A DNA stretch of 64,000 nucleotides, taken from contig NZ_JBHLJR010000004.1 in NCBI RefSeq assembly GCF_043677095.1, positions 434,001 through 498,000 on the forward strand. The letters are read 5' to 3'. The notes below the pieces were generated by a model. It searched no databases and was not told where the DNA came from. It saw only the letters and a program-made list of their open reading frames with translations. This document shows positions 8,122-16,527 of this stretch, one piece after another. The stretch comes from Natronococcus roseus (GTDB lineage: Archaea; Halobacteriota; Halobacteria; Halobacteriales; Natrialbaceae). Position 1 is the first letter of the stretch; every line of letters begins with the position of its first letter. A program made the translations under genes and the position numbers.

Positions 8122-9444
8122 ATGCCTAAAACACAGGATTTCGAGTACCTGCTCGACTGCGAGAACGTGATCGGGGTCGACTACGACGAGGCCGAGAACG
8201 AGGTCCGGGTGTTCGTCTCCCGGAAGCTCCCGCCCGACGCGCTCGAGGACGAGGACGACGTCGAGAAGCGCGTCCGCGAAGTCGGTGACGCGGACGTCAC
8301 CGTCGACGTCGTCGACGCCGGCTACGGCGAGGAACGGCAGGGGTTCGATCCGTTGGCGACCCTCGAGGTGGTCCCCGAAGCCGCGGAGGGACGAAGCGAT
8401 CGCAAGCGGCCGGTGCCTGCCGGGGCGAGCGAGGCAAACGACGACCTGTCGGCGGGCACCGGAGGGCCCTACCCCGCGCGGGTCACGGGCGACGCCGAGG
8501 ACGCGATCTGGGACGAGGCGGTCGAACCGGACGAGCTGGTTCGGCTCTCGAACAACCACGTCTACGCGCGCTCGAACGAGGCCGAGCTCGGCGAGTCGAT
8601 CCTCCAGCCCTCGCCCCACGACGGCGGCGGCCCCGACGACGAGGTCGGTCAGCTCGTGGGGTACGTTCCGGTCGAGGACGGCGTCGAGGTTGACGTCGCC
8701 GCAAGATCCGTCGACCCGGAGCGGGAGTCCGATCGGTATCACGAACTCGACGAGGCGTGGCCGACGGGTATCCGCCGGGACGAGTACGGCGAGCTCCGAA
8801 ACGAAACGCTGACCAAGACGGGGCGGACGACGGGAGTAACCAGCGCCACCGTGGAAGCCACGAGCGCGACCGTCGAGGTCGAGTTCGGCGCCGAACAGGG
8901 ATCGGTGACGCTGCGCGACCAGCTGATCACGGACTACATGTCCGAGGGCGGGGACAGCGGCTCGCCGGTCTTTCTCGAGGACGGCGAGCTCGTCGGTCTT
9001 CTGTTTGCGGGCTCGTTCCAGCAGACGATCTGCAACCGGATCGAGAACGTCGAACGGCAGCTCGGGGTGGAGATCCTCCTCGAGGAACCGGACGACGGTA
9101 ACGGCGGCGGAGACGACGACGAAGACGACGAGGACGACGATCGGGACGTTCCGGTGTACACGACGTCGTTCGAAACCGATCTCGAGATCGACCTTCGGGA
9201 CGCGACGCTCGCGCTCGAGTCGGTGACGTTCGACGAACAGCCGGAGCCAGGTGCGACGATCGGCGGAACGGTCGTCGTGACGGCGACCGAGGCGGGCGAG
9301 TACTGGCTCGAGATCGGTGACGAACGGAAAACGTTCGAGAGCGGTGGGGACGACGCGGAACACGAGATCGACGTGACGGTCCCCCTTCCGGACGACGCGG
9401 ATTCGACGGGCACCGTTGCGATCCGCGGCGGCACGATCAGGTAA
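8122..9444 (+). CDS. NAL1-like trypsin-fold serine protease with C-terminal Ig-like domain
   Basis: A 440-residue protein. Residues about 135-315 resemble a trypsin-fold protease: His146 in LSNNHVYA, a candidate Asp191 in EVDVAARSV, and Ser279 in GGDSGSPVF. NNHV and GDSGSP are typical of the NAL1/HtrA-like group. An N-terminal segment of about 80 residues (VIGVDYDEAENEVRVFVSRKL) looks like the cap found in such proteins. A D/E/G-rich linker at about 325-345 leads to a beta-rich C-terminal domain of the CARDB/Ig type. No signal peptide or membrane segment is seen, so a cytoplasmic location is likely, unlike most trypsin-fold proteases. Substrate unknown. Confidence 0.75.
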   Translation: MPKTQDFEYLLDCENVIGVDYDEAENEVRVFVSRKLPPDALEDEDDVEKRVREVGDADVTVDVVDAGYGEERQGFDPLATLEVVPEAAEGRSDRKRPVPAGASEANDDLSAGTGGPYPARVTGDAEDAIWDEAVEPDELVRLSNNHVYARSNEAELGESILQPSPHDGGGPDDEVGQLVGYVPVEDGVEVDVAARSVDPERESDRYHELDEAWPTGIRRDEYGELRNETLTKTGRTTGVTSATVEATSATVEVEFGAEQGSVTLRDQLITDYMSEGGDSGSPVFLEDGELVGLLFAGSFQQTICNRIENVERQLGVEILLEEPDDGNGGGDDDEDDEDDDRDVPVYTTSFETDLEIDLRDATLALESVTFDEQPEPGATIGGTVVVTATEAGEYWLEIGDERKTFESGGDDAEHEIDVTVPLPDDADSTGTVAIRGGTIR

Positions 9445-9551
9445 GAACCTACTCGACGGCGTCGGACCGCTATCTCCGGGGTCGTCGATCCGAGCGACGG
9501 ACCGTGAGAGGGCGACGATGGATTGATGCGCCACGCGTTCGACCCCGACGT

Positions 9552-10451
9552 ATGGAGACGATTCGGGTCCTGCAGGTCGACGCGTTCACCGACGAGGCGC
9601 TGACGGGCAATCCGGCCGGCGTCGTCCCCGAGGCCGACGGGCTCACCGACGAGCAGATGCAGGCGATCGCCCGCGAACTGTCCCTGAGCGAGACCGCCTT
9701 TCTCCGCTCGAGCAACGACGCCGACCGCCGAATTCGGTACTTCACCCCCACACAGGAGGTCGATCTCTGCGGCCACGCGACGATCGGCAGCTACGCCCAC
9801 CTCCACGACGAGGGACTCGAGCCGGGAACGACGACCCTCGAGACGAACGTCGGCGTCCTCGAGATCGAACTCGAGGCCGACGGAACGGTTTGGATGGCCC
9901 AGAACGAACCCACGATCCGAGAGATCGAGGTCGGCTACGATCGGGTGGCCGAGGCGCTCGGCGTCGAGGCGGCCGCGCTCGAGGGTGCCAGCGACGACAT
10001 CCCGCTGGCGGTCGCCTCGACGGGTCTGCCCTTCCTGATCGTGCCGATCACATACCTCTCGGACCTCGGTGCGGCCGAGCCCGATATGGCTGCGATCGAG
10101 GATCTCGCCGACGACCTCGAGGCGACCGGGGTCTACCTCTTCTCGTTCGACACGCTCGAGCGCGAGTCGACCCTGCACGGACGGATGTTCGCTCCCGGCG
10201 CCGGCGTCCCGGAGGACCCGGTTACGGGGACCGCGAGCGGCGCCGTCGGTGCGTACCTCGATCGGTTCGGCGCGTTCGACGACGACCTCCCCGACGAGCT
10301 TCGACTCGAGCAGGGCCACTACGTCGACCGCCCCGGGAGGGTCTTCGTTCGGGTCGGCGATCGCGTTCGGGTCGGCGGCCGCGGCGTGACGGCGCTCGAC
10401 GGGACCCTCGTCGTTCCCGACGACGACGGCGACGAAATAATCGAGGGCTGA
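9552..10451 (+). CDS. PhzF-family isomerase/epimerase-like protein
   Basis: A 299-residue protein with the PhzF hallmarks: VDAFTDEALTGNPAGVV at the N terminus, a conserved Glu in LSLSETAFL, FTPTQEVDLCGHATIG, and EDPVTGTASGAVGAYL near the C terminus. The fold is that of diaminopimelate epimerase. PhzF itself isomerises a phenazine precursor, but most homologues act on other unknown small acids, and there are no phenazine genes here. The ATG at 9552 begins the conserved METIRVLQVDAF. Probably a single-gene unit. Confidence 0.9.
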   Translation: METIRVLQVDAFTDEALTGNPAGVVPEADGLTDEQMQAIARELSLSETAFLRSSNDADRRIRYFTPTQEVDLCGHATIGSYAHLHDEGLEPGTTTLETNVGVLEIELEADGTVWMAQNEPTIREIEVGYDRVAEALGVEAAALEGASDDIPLAVASTGLPFLIVPITYLSDLGAAEPDMAAIEDLADDLEATGVYLFSFDTLERESTLHGRMFAPGAGVPEDPVTGTASGAVGAYLDRFGAFDDDLPDELRLEQGHYVDRPGRVFVRVGDRVRVGGRGVTALDGTLVVPDDDGDEIIEG

Positions 10452-10523
10452 CAGTTCAAAATTGCCGCGGCTGCGACAAACTCATTCGGTCACGAGTTCT
10501 GAATCATGTGTGCCGTTCGCAAC

Positions 10524-10532
10524 CTTCTTTAG
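10524..10532 (+). promoter_or_regulatory. TATA-like box of ppsA
   Basis: TTCTTTAGC is centred about 31 bp before the ATG at 10559. This supports that start over longer in-frame extensions that run back into the PhzF gene. Confidence 0.4.
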
Positions 10533-10558
10533 CCGGTCCGGTGACCTTCCAGCTACAG

Positions 10559-12901
10559 ATGGCTGTACTCTGGTTGGACGAGATCAGCGCCGGTGACCTC
10601 GAGAGAGTCGGCGGCAAGGGAGCTTCTCTGGGCGAGCTCACGGGCGCTGGACTTCCCGTCCCACCTGGATTCGTCGTAACTGCGGACACCTACCGATCGT
10701 TCATCGAGAACGCGAACATCGACGAGGAGCTGTTCGAGGTCGTCGACGTCGACGTCGACGACTCGAGCGCGCTCGCGGCGGCGGCCGAGCGCGCTCAGGA
10801 ACTCATCCGCGAGACGCCGTTTCCCGAGGACGTTCGCGGGGAGATCCTCGAAGCCTACCGACAGGTCGGCGACGCGGGCGAGGAGGCGTTCGTCGCCGTC
10901 CGATCCTCCGCGACGGCCGAGGACCTTCCCGACGCCTCCTTCGCCGGCCAGCAGGAGACGTATCTCAATATCACCGAGGACGACCTGCTCGACCGCGTTC
11001 GGAGCTGCTGGGCTTCTCTTTTCACCCAGCGGGCGATCTACTACCGACAGGAGAAGGGGTTCGACCACTCCGCAGTGAACATCGCCGTCGTCGTCCAGCA
11101 GATGGTCGAGGCCGAGAAATCCGGCGTCATGTTTACGAGCCACCCCTCGACCGGCGATCCGACGATGATCATCGAGGCCGCCTGGGGACTGGGCGAGGCT
11201 GTCGTCTCGGGGGCCGTCTCCCCGGATAACTACATCGTTCCGCGGGACGACGGCGACACCGACGTCACTGTCGCCGAGAAGAAGGTGATGCACGCCAAAG
11301 ACGAGGAAACCGGCGAAACCGTCGAACGCGAGGTCCCGGCGGACAAACGCACCGCCCGCGTCCTCTCGGAGGAGGAGATCGACCGACTCGTCGAGCTCGG
11401 CGAGCGCGTCGAGGACCACTACGACACCCCCCAGGACGTCGAGTGGGCAATCCTCGACGGCGAGGTCTTCATGCTCCAGTCGCGCCCGATCACGACGATC
11501 GACGAGAGTGACACAGACGCGACGAGCGCCGCCGAGACCGGCGACATCACCGAGGGACTTACCGACGGTAGCGGGACACAGGCCCGGGCCGCCGACAGCG
11601 CCGAGAGCGCGACCGGAGCCGGGACCGGCGACGTGGTGGTCGACGGGCTGGGCTCGAGCCCGGGTCGGGTCAGCGGCGCCGCCCGGATCGTCACCAAGCT
11701 CGACGAGCTCGACAAGGTCGGCGAGGGCGACATCATCGTCACCGAGATGACGATGCCCGATATGGTGCCCGCGATGAAGCGAGCCGCGGGGATCATCACC
11801 GACGAAGGCGGGATGACCAGCCACGCAGCCATCGTCTCCCGCGAGCTCGGCGTGCCCGCGATCGTCGGTACGACCAACGCCACGACCGTCCTCGAGGACG
11901 GCCAGGTCGTCACGCTCGACGGCGACAAGGGGTCGGTGCTCGAGGGCGACGTCGTCTCGTCCGAGGAGGAGGCCGAACCCGTCGAGGAGGTACGCCCGCA
12001 GTCGCCGGTCAAGCCGATGACCGCGACCGAGGTCAAGGTCAACGTCTCCATCCCCGAGGCCGCAGAGCGGGCCGCCGCAACCGGCGCCGACGGCGTCGGC
12101 CTGCTTCGCACGGAGCACATGATCCTCTCGCTGAATCAGACGCCAGCGAAGTTCATCGAGGACAACGGCGAGGACGCCTACATCAAGGAGCTCGTCCAGG
12201 GCGTTCGCGGCGTCGCCGACGAGTTCTATCCCCGACCCGTCCGCGTCCGGACCCTGGATGCGCCGACCGACGAGTTCCGCCAGCTCGAGGGCGGCGAGGA
12301 CGAACCCCACGAGCACAACCCGATGCTGGGCTACCGGGGCATCCGCCGCTCGCTCGATCGGCCCGACGTCTTCGCCCACGAGCTCGAGGCGTTCCGCCGG
12401 CTCTACGAGATGGGCTACGACAACGTCGAGATCATGTTCCCGCTGGTCAACGACGCCGAGGACGTCTACCGGACCAAGCAGCTCATGACCGAAGCCGGGA
12501 TCGACCCCGAGAAGCGCACCTGGGGCGTGATGATCGAGACGCCCGCCTCGGCGCTGGCCGTCGAGGGAATGGCCGAAGCGGGCATCGACTTCGCCTCCTT
12601 CGGGACCAACGACCTCACCCAGTACACGCTCGCGGTCGACCGCAACAACGAGCACGTCGCCGACCGCTTCGACGAGCTCCACCCCTCCGTGCTCCGGCTG
12701 ATCGGCGACGTCATCGAGACCTGCCGCGAACACGACGTCGACACGAGCATCTGCGGTCAGGCCGGCTCGAAGCCCGAGATGGTCCAGTTCCTCGTCAACG
12801 AGGGGGTCCACTCGATCTCGGCGAACATCGACGCCGTCCGCGACGTCCAACACGAGGTCAAACGCGTCGAGCAGAAGCTGCTGCTCGACTCGGTGCGCTG
12901 A
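10559..12901 (+). CDS. ppsA: Phosphoenolpyruvate synthase
   Basis: A 780-residue enzyme of normal length. It makes PEP from pyruvate and ATP for gluconeogenesis. Order of domains: an N-terminal ATP/pyruvate-binding domain (GGKGASLGELT; VRSSATAEDLPDASFAGQQE), a swivelling phosphohistidine domain with the catalytic His in GGMTSHAAIVSRELGVPAIVG near residue 420, and a C-terminal TIM barrel with LLRTEHM and CGQAGSKPEM. Residues about 310-355 between the first and second domains are a low-complexity D/T/A/G insert, common in haloarchaeal versions. It is read alone from its own promoter. Confidence 0.96.
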   Translation: MAVLWLDEISAGDLERVGGKGASLGELTGAGLPVPPGFVVTADTYRSFIENANIDEELFEVVDVDVDDSSALAAAAERAQELIRETPFPEDVRGEILEAYRQVGDAGEEAFVAVRSSATAEDLPDASFAGQQETYLNITEDDLLDRVRSCWASLFTQRAIYYRQEKGFDHSAVNIAVVVQQMVEAEKSGVMFTSHPSTGDPTMIIEAAWGLGEAVVSGAVSPDNYIVPRDDGDTDVTVAEKKVMHAKDEETGETVEREVPADKRTARVLSEEEIDRLVELGERVEDHYDTPQDVEWAILDGEVFMLQSRPITTIDESDTDATSAAETGDITEGLTDGSGTQARAADSAESATGAGTGDVVVDGLGSSPGRVSGAARIVTKLDELDKVGEGDIIVTEMTMPDMVPAMKRAAGIITDEGGMTSHAAIVSRELGVPAIVGTTNATTVLEDGQVVTLDGDKGSVLEGDVVSSEEEAEPVEEVRPQSPVKPMTATEVKVNVSIPEAAERAAATGADGVGLLRTEHMILSLNQTPAKFIEDNGEDAYIKELVQGVRGVADEFYPRPVRVRTLDAPTDEFRQLEGGEDEPHEHNPMLGYRGIRRSLDRPDVFAHELEAFRRLYEMGYDNVEIMFPLVNDAEDVYRTKQLMTEAGIDPEKRTWGVMIETPASALAVEGMAEAGIDFASFGTNDLTQYTLAVDRNNEHVADRFDELHPSVLRLIGDVIETCREHDVDTSICGQAGSKPEMVQFLVNEGVHSISANIDAVRDVQHEVKRVEQKLLLDSVR

Positions 12902-12940
12902 TCGAGGACAGTCGTTCGGTTCGCGCTTTCGTGGCAGCTA

Positions 12941-13291
12941 TCAGTCGATCGTTTCGGATCGAAGGTAGTCGGTAAGTTCAGCAACCGTCCGATCGACGAG
13001 GCTGCTCTCAATTCGTCCCTGCCGAAATTCGATATCACCGTGTTCGATCGTTTCGACGCTCCACGGCACGATACTACTCGACTTCGGTGTGCCACCTTCT
13101 ATCCACTCGTCTTCGGCGATGCGAACGAAGCCGTCGTGCCACGTTCGAGTTGTCAGCGCGAGTACGACGTACTGTTCTCCGTGAAATGGGTGGTGCTCGT
13201 TGCTGATTATCAGCCACGGGCGAGCGTAGTCGCTTCCCTTGAACGGATCCGCCCCGTAGCAGACGTCACAGCGCTCGAGATCACTCGTCAT
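12941..13291 (-). CDS. PemK/MazF-type toxin
   Basis: A 116-residue protein starting at the ATG at 13291, which overlaps the upstream HTH gene by 11 bp. GADPFKGSDYARPWLIISN and the following QYVVLALTT match the core of PemK/MazF endoribonucleases (the RPxLIIS strand), and SSIVPWSVETI fits the later conserved strand. The N terminus carries CDVC, which could bind zinc and is not in classical MazF. RNase activity is inferred from the family. It is the second gene of a two-gene unit with an HTH partner, the usual antitoxin-then-toxin order. Confidence 0.82.
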   Translation of the reverse strand: MTSDLERCDVCYGADPFKGSDYARPWLIISNEHHPFHGEQYVVLALTTRTWHDGFVRIAEDEWIEGGTPKSSSIVPWSVETIEHGDIEFRQGRIESSLVDRTVAELTDYLRSETID

Positions 13292-13655
13292 TATCCGACT
13301 CGTCGTTCGGCGTCTCCGCGTCGGCTGCATGCGCTCGCCACGCATCCTTGTCCTCGGATCCGTATCGTTCGTTCAGCCGTTCGGTCGCCCGTCGGTATCG
13401 GTCGAACGACCGAATCCGTTCTCGGTCGCCGATCGCCCAGTATTCACCCTTATGACGGACGAGATCGCGGTCCTTGAGCCGACCGAGGACGGTGCTAATC
13501 GAGTTCCGGTTGATTTCCGTCCGGTCGGCTATCTCCGTCGCTTTGAACGCGTGATCGTCGTTCGCGATTAGAAATTGCAGGACCTTCTCCGGGTTACTTA
13601 GCTCCTGGAGTTCGTCTTCGGGTGTGTTCTCGAACGTTTCCATGTCGATCGCCAT
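13281..13655 (-). CDS. Winged-helix (MarR-like) putative antitoxin
   Basis: A 124-residue protein. Residues about 20-75 form a winged helix (PEKVLQFLIANDDHAFKATEI, then TEINRNSISTVLGRLKDRDLV). The C-terminal 45 residues are charged and probably disordered, which fits toxin binding by an antitoxin. It overlaps the MazF-like gene by 11 bp, so the pair is translationally coupled. As in other toxin-antitoxin loci the HTH protein probably represses its own promoter. This uses a MarR-like fold rather than the AbrB or RHH folds of bacterial MazE. Confidence 0.8.
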   Translation of the reverse strand: MAIDMETFENTPEDELQELSNPEKVLQFLIANDDHAFKATEIADRTEINRNSISTVLGRLKDRDLVRHKGEYWAIGDRERIRSFDRYRRATERLNERYGSEDKDAWRAHAADAETPNDESDNDE

Positions 13656-13677
13656 ACGTGCTCTTACCGTCGATCAC

Positions 13678-13685
13678 CCGTAAGT
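13678..13685 (-). promoter_or_regulatory. TATA-like box of the toxin-antitoxin pair
   Basis: ACTTACGG on the minus strand is centred about 27 bp before the antitoxin ATG at 13655, implying a leaderless transcript. Confidence 0.4.
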
Positions 13686-13811
13686 GTTCCTAGCGTAGCT
13701 TTGTATGTGATGTAGAGATGTATCTACCATCGCTCGAGCAGGCCGCCACTCTCGAAGACCCCGTTCGGGAAGAGCGCAACTACTAAGCGGCTGACCCGAC
13801 TGCTGAGTGAT

Positions 13812-14897
13812 ATGCAAGCGGAGCCGCAGGCGTTCGACCGGGTGTTATCCTCGATGTGTACGACACCCCACCCGGACGCACGCGATGCGGCCGAACGGTT
13901 TCTTGCGACGAACCCCGGCGACCCCGCCACCTACCAGCGGGTCGCGGCCCTCGAGGACGACGCCATCGCGATGCTCGGGGAGCTCGCCGGCCTCGAGGAT
14001 CCCGCTGGCTACGTCGCAAGCGGCGGGACGGAGGCGAACATCCAGGCCGTTCGTATCGCCCGCGAGCGAGCCGACTCCCCGAGGCCAAACGTCGTCGTGC
14101 CCGAGTCGGGCCACTTCAGCTTCCAGAAGGCCGCCGACGTGCTCGAGGTCGAGCTCCGGCTCGTGCCGACCGACGACGATCACCGGGCGGACCTCGAGGC
14201 GGTTCGGGCCAGCGTCGATGCCGACACCGCCCTGGTCGTCGGCGTCGCGGGAACCACGGAGTACGGTCGGGTCGATCCGATTCCCGAACTCGGCGAAATC
14301 GCCGACTCGATCGGCGCCCTGTTACACGTCGACGCCGCCTGGGGCGGGTTCGTTCTTCCCTTCACGGACCACGAGTGGCACTTCGGCCACGCAGCCGTCG
14401 ACACGATGGCGATCGACCCCCACAAGATGGGCCAGGCCGCGATTCCGGCGGGCGGCTTGCTCGCCCGTTCCGAGTCGCTGCTCGACGAGCTCGCCGTCGA
14501 CACGCCCTACCTCGAGTCGACCGCCCAGGCCACACTAACAGGAACTCGGTCGGGTGCGGGCGTCGCCAGCGCCGTGGCGGCGATGGAGGCGCTGTGGCCC
14601 GACGGCTACCGCGAGCAGTACGTTCGCTCCCAGCACAACGCCGAGTGGCTGGCCGACGCCCTCGAGAAACGCGGGTACGAGGTCGTCGATCCCACCCTGC
14701 CGCTGGTCGCCGCGACGGTCCCTCGAGCGACGTTCGACGCGCTCCGAGCGAAGGGGTGGCGGATCTCCAGGACCGCGACGGGCGAGCTTCGAGTTGTCTG
14801 TATGCCCCACGTCACCCGCGAGATGCTCGCCTCCTTCGTCGGGGAGCTGGACCGACTCGAAGTGCGCGCGAGCGTGCCCGTGGCGAGCGACGACTGA
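13812..14897 (+). CDS. mfnA: L-tyrosine/L-aspartate decarboxylase MfnA
   Basis: A 361-residue PLP-dependent group II decarboxylase. GGTEANIQAVR, HVDAAWGG and IDPHKMGQ are visible; the PLP-binding lysine is Lys205. In archaea MfnA makes tyramine (methanofuran) or beta-alanine from aspartate for coenzyme A. Since haloarchaea lack methanofuran, beta-alanine supply is the likelier role, by inference. A TATA-like ACTACTAAG near 13780 lies 28 bp upstream of the ATG. It is divergent from the toxin-antitoxin pair and convergent with the NmrA-like gene. Confidence 0.92.
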   Translation: MQAEPQAFDRVLSSMCTTPHPDARDAAERFLATNPGDPATYQRVAALEDDAIAMLGELAGLEDPAGYVASGGTEANIQAVRIARERADSPRPNVVVPESGHFSFQKAADVLEVELRLVPTDDDHRADLEAVRASVDADTALVVGVAGTTEYGRVDPIPELGEIADSIGALLHVDAAWGGFVLPFTDHEWHFGHAAVDTMAIDPHKMGQAAIPAGGLLARSESLLDELAVDTPYLESTAQATLTGTRSGAGVASAVAAMEALWPDGYREQYVRSQHNAEWLADALEKRGYEVVDPTLPLVAATVPRATFDALRAKGWRISRTATGELRVVCMPHVTREMLASFVGELDRLEVRASVPVASDD

Positions 14898-14912
14898 GAA
14901 AGACTCGAGGCG

Positions 14913-15818
14913 CTACTGCATCGCCTTGACCCAGCCCGGAACCGAGGCCATCCCCTCCTTGTCCTCCCAGCCGTGCTCGCGGAGGTAGCGCTCGAACTCG
15001 GTGAACTCGAAGCCGAAGCGCTCCTCGAGCTCCTCGAGATCCGCCCCGTAGCCGACCTCGTTAAACCACTCGCACATGACGGTGAACTCCTCGCCGAAGG
15101 AGTCGTAGGCGTCCTCGATCGGGACGTGAACCGGCTCGACGTCCCGGCCCGTCACCTCGGAGAGGGTCTCCGCAGCTTCCGCCAGGGTGAGTTCGTCCCC
15201 CGCGAGTTCGATCCGCTCACCGACGAACGCCTCGGGGTTCGCGAGCGCGACGGCGGCGGCGTGGCCGACGTCGTCGGTGTCGATCATCTGCAGGGAGACG
15301 CCCTCCTCGAGGGGCAGCGCGATCTGCCCCTCCTCGACGACGTCCTCGGCGAACGCCTCGAAGTTCTGGAAGAAGAACACGGGTCCGAGGACGGTCATCG
15401 GGAGCTCGAGTTCCTGTGCGTACTGGTCGATCTCCTGGGCCGAATCGAAGTGGGGGACGCCGGTGTCCTCCCAGTGGCTACCGACGCCGCTGAGGACGAA
15501 CTGGTCGACCCCCTCGTCGGCGGCGACCTCGGCGATGTTCTTGCCCTGCTGGACCTGTGCGTCGTAGCCCTGTGTCCAGAAGTTGGTGACGGCGAAGACG
15601 GCGTCGACCTCGGCGACGTGAGACTCGAGCGACTCCTTCTCGTCCAGATTGCCTTCGACCATCGTTACGCCTCGCTCGGACAGTTCCTGAGCCGTCTCGC
15701 TCGAGGCGTCCCGCGTGAGTCCGTAGACTTCGAACTCGGTCTCGCTCTCGAGCAGGTGGTCGACGACCGCGCCGCCCTGGTTACCGGTCGCGCCGGTGAC
15801 GAGAACGCTCGTGCTCAT
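14913..15818 (-). CDS. NmrA/HSCARG-family NAD(P)-binding protein
   Basis: A 301-residue atypical short-chain dehydrogenase. The N-terminal Rossmann motif is VLVTGATGNQGGAVVDHLL (GxxGxxG), followed by FAVTNFW and the HSCARG-like region VLSGVGSHWEDTGVPHFDSA. NmrA relatives bind NAD(P) and often act as redox sensors or quinone/NADPH reductases. The catalytic Tyr-x-x-x-Lys of classical SDRs is not evident, so enzymatic activity is uncertain. The ATG overlaps the stop of a 24-residue leader ORF (ATGA), and an inverted repeat sits in the promoter (15893-15914), so expression is probably regulated. Confidence 0.87.
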   Translation of the reverse strand: MSTSVLVTGATGNQGGAVVDHLLESETEFEVYGLTRDASSETAQELSERGVTMVEGNLDEKESLESHVAEVDAVFAVTNFWTQGYDAQVQQGKNIAEVAADEGVDQFVLSGVGSHWEDTGVPHFDSAQEIDQYAQELELPMTVLGPVFFFQNFEAFAEDVVEEGQIALPLEEGVSLQMIDTDDVGHAAAVALANPEAFVGERIELAGDELTLAEAAETLSEVTGRDVEPVHVPIEDAYDSFGEEFTVMCEWFNEVGYGADLEELEERFGFEFTEFERYLREHGWEDKEGMASVPGWVKAMQ

Positions 15819-15889
15819 TTTCCACCCCGTTCGTCGGTCGCGGTCGGTGCGGCGAACTCGGCTCGAGCGGCGTCGGTTTGTGGTTGCAT
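15815..15889 (-). CDS. 24-residue leader ORF coupled to the NmrA-like gene
   Basis: On the minus strand the ATG at 15889 opens MQPQTDAARAEFAAPTATDE plus four more residues, and its TGA overlaps the ATG of the NmrA-like gene (ATGA). The ATG lies about 29 bp downstream of the TATA box at 15914-15923, exactly where a leaderless message would start. The main gene would thus be read by re-initiation. The composition (A, T, D, E, R) is plausible for a halophilic peptide, but I cannot exclude that it only positions ribosomes. Confidence 0.5.
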   Translation of the reverse strand: MQPQTDAARAEFAAPTATDERGGK

Positions 15890-15892
15890 TAC

Positions 15893-15914
15893 GTTACCTG
15901 ATTCGTCACGTAAC
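15893..15914. promoter_or_regulatory. Operator-like inverted repeat GTTAC-N12-GTAAC
   Basis: GTTAC at 15893-15897 and GTAAC at 15910-15914 are perfect inverted half-sites. They lie between the TATA box and the leader-ORF start, a position where a bound protein would block transcription. A third half-site in an identical CACGTAAC context lies at 15945-15952, 38 bp from the copy at 15907-15914. The binding protein is unknown; HxlR- or ArsR-type regulators commonly use such dyads. Confidence 0.5.
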
Positions 15915-15923
15915 CATATACGC
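15914..15923 (-). promoter_or_regulatory. TATA box of leader ORF and NmrA-like gene
   Basis: CGCGTATATGG on the minus strand, about 29 bp upstream of the leader-ORF ATG at 15889. It abuts the GTAAC half-site at 15910-15914. Confidence 0.5.
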
Positions 15924-16021
15924 GTTTGGCGACACCGGAGATACCACGTAACACCGGTGTCAGTACGGGTTCTTGGCTGCTTTCGATCGACTTCAATACC
16001 GAGTAGATCGAGGAACAGTGG

Positions 16022-16039
16022 CTCAAAACGGATTTTGAG
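16022..16039. promoter_or_regulatory. Palindrome CTCAAA-N6-TTTGAG (copy 1)
   Basis: CTCAAA-ACGGAT-TTTGAG; with flanking bases the dyad extends to GGCTCAAAA / TTTTGAGCC. It lies 42-59 bp upstream of the membrane-protein gene at 16081. An identical dyad with the same 6-bp spacer occurs at 17947-17964 upstream of an ArsR-like regulator, so it is probably that regulator's binding site. Confidence 0.6.
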
Positions 16040-16080
16040 CCTCCGGTAGCATTACTCACAGTCAGCTGGTTGTTCCGACT

Positions 16081-16491
16081 ATGGACGCAACCACAAAGCG
16101 GATCCTCAAAGAAGAGCTCTGGCGAAGCGTGGTCTGGGCTGGACTCGGACTGATCGGCTGGCTGACCATCATCAATGGATCCGCACAGCTCGAGGCGATC
16201 CCGATCACCGTTGTCGGACTCCCAGTCCTTACATGGGCAGGACTAACGATCGGAATGATTCTGCTCCGTCTGGGAACCGGGATGGAACTGCAGGCTCACT
16301 CCGAGGACGGACTCATGCTCTGGGTCGTCCTCGGGATAATTACTGGGGCGTTCGCCGCCGTTTACTCGGTGTTCGCTCTGGGTTACTCCGCGACGGTCGT
16401 CGGCCCGCTGTACCTCGCCATGTCAGTCGGCACTGTCCTGTGGATCCGATACGTAATCGTCCCGCGGAACGACCTGAACGCGTCGGCGTGA
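16081..16491 (+). CDS. Four-helix membrane protein, unknown function
   Basis: A 136-residue protein with about four hydrophobic segments (starting near residues 16, 40, 80 and 105), a basic N terminus (TTKRILKEELWRS) and a short polar C terminus. I do not recognise the family. The length and topology resemble small haloarchaeal integral membrane proteins. A regulatory palindrome 42 bp upstream matches one in front of the ArsR-like regulator at 17431-17892, so it may belong to that regulator's regulon. Convergent with the next gene. Confidence 0.75.
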   Translation: MDATTKRILKEELWRSVVWAGLGLIGWLTIINGSAQLEAIPITVVGLPVLTWAGLTIGMILLRLGTGMELQAHSEDGLMLWVVLGIITGAFAAVYSVFALGYSATVVGPLYLAMSVGTVLWIRYVIVPRNDLNASA

Positions 16492-16527
16492 AGACGAACC
16501 GGTCGCCTCTCCCCATTTCGGTGTCGC

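Noticed and set aside
9890..10558. A 223-residue N-terminal extension of PEP synthase
   Set aside because: It is Arg/Gly-rich out-of-frame translation of the PhzF gene. The conserved PPS start and a TATA-like box support the ATG at 10559.
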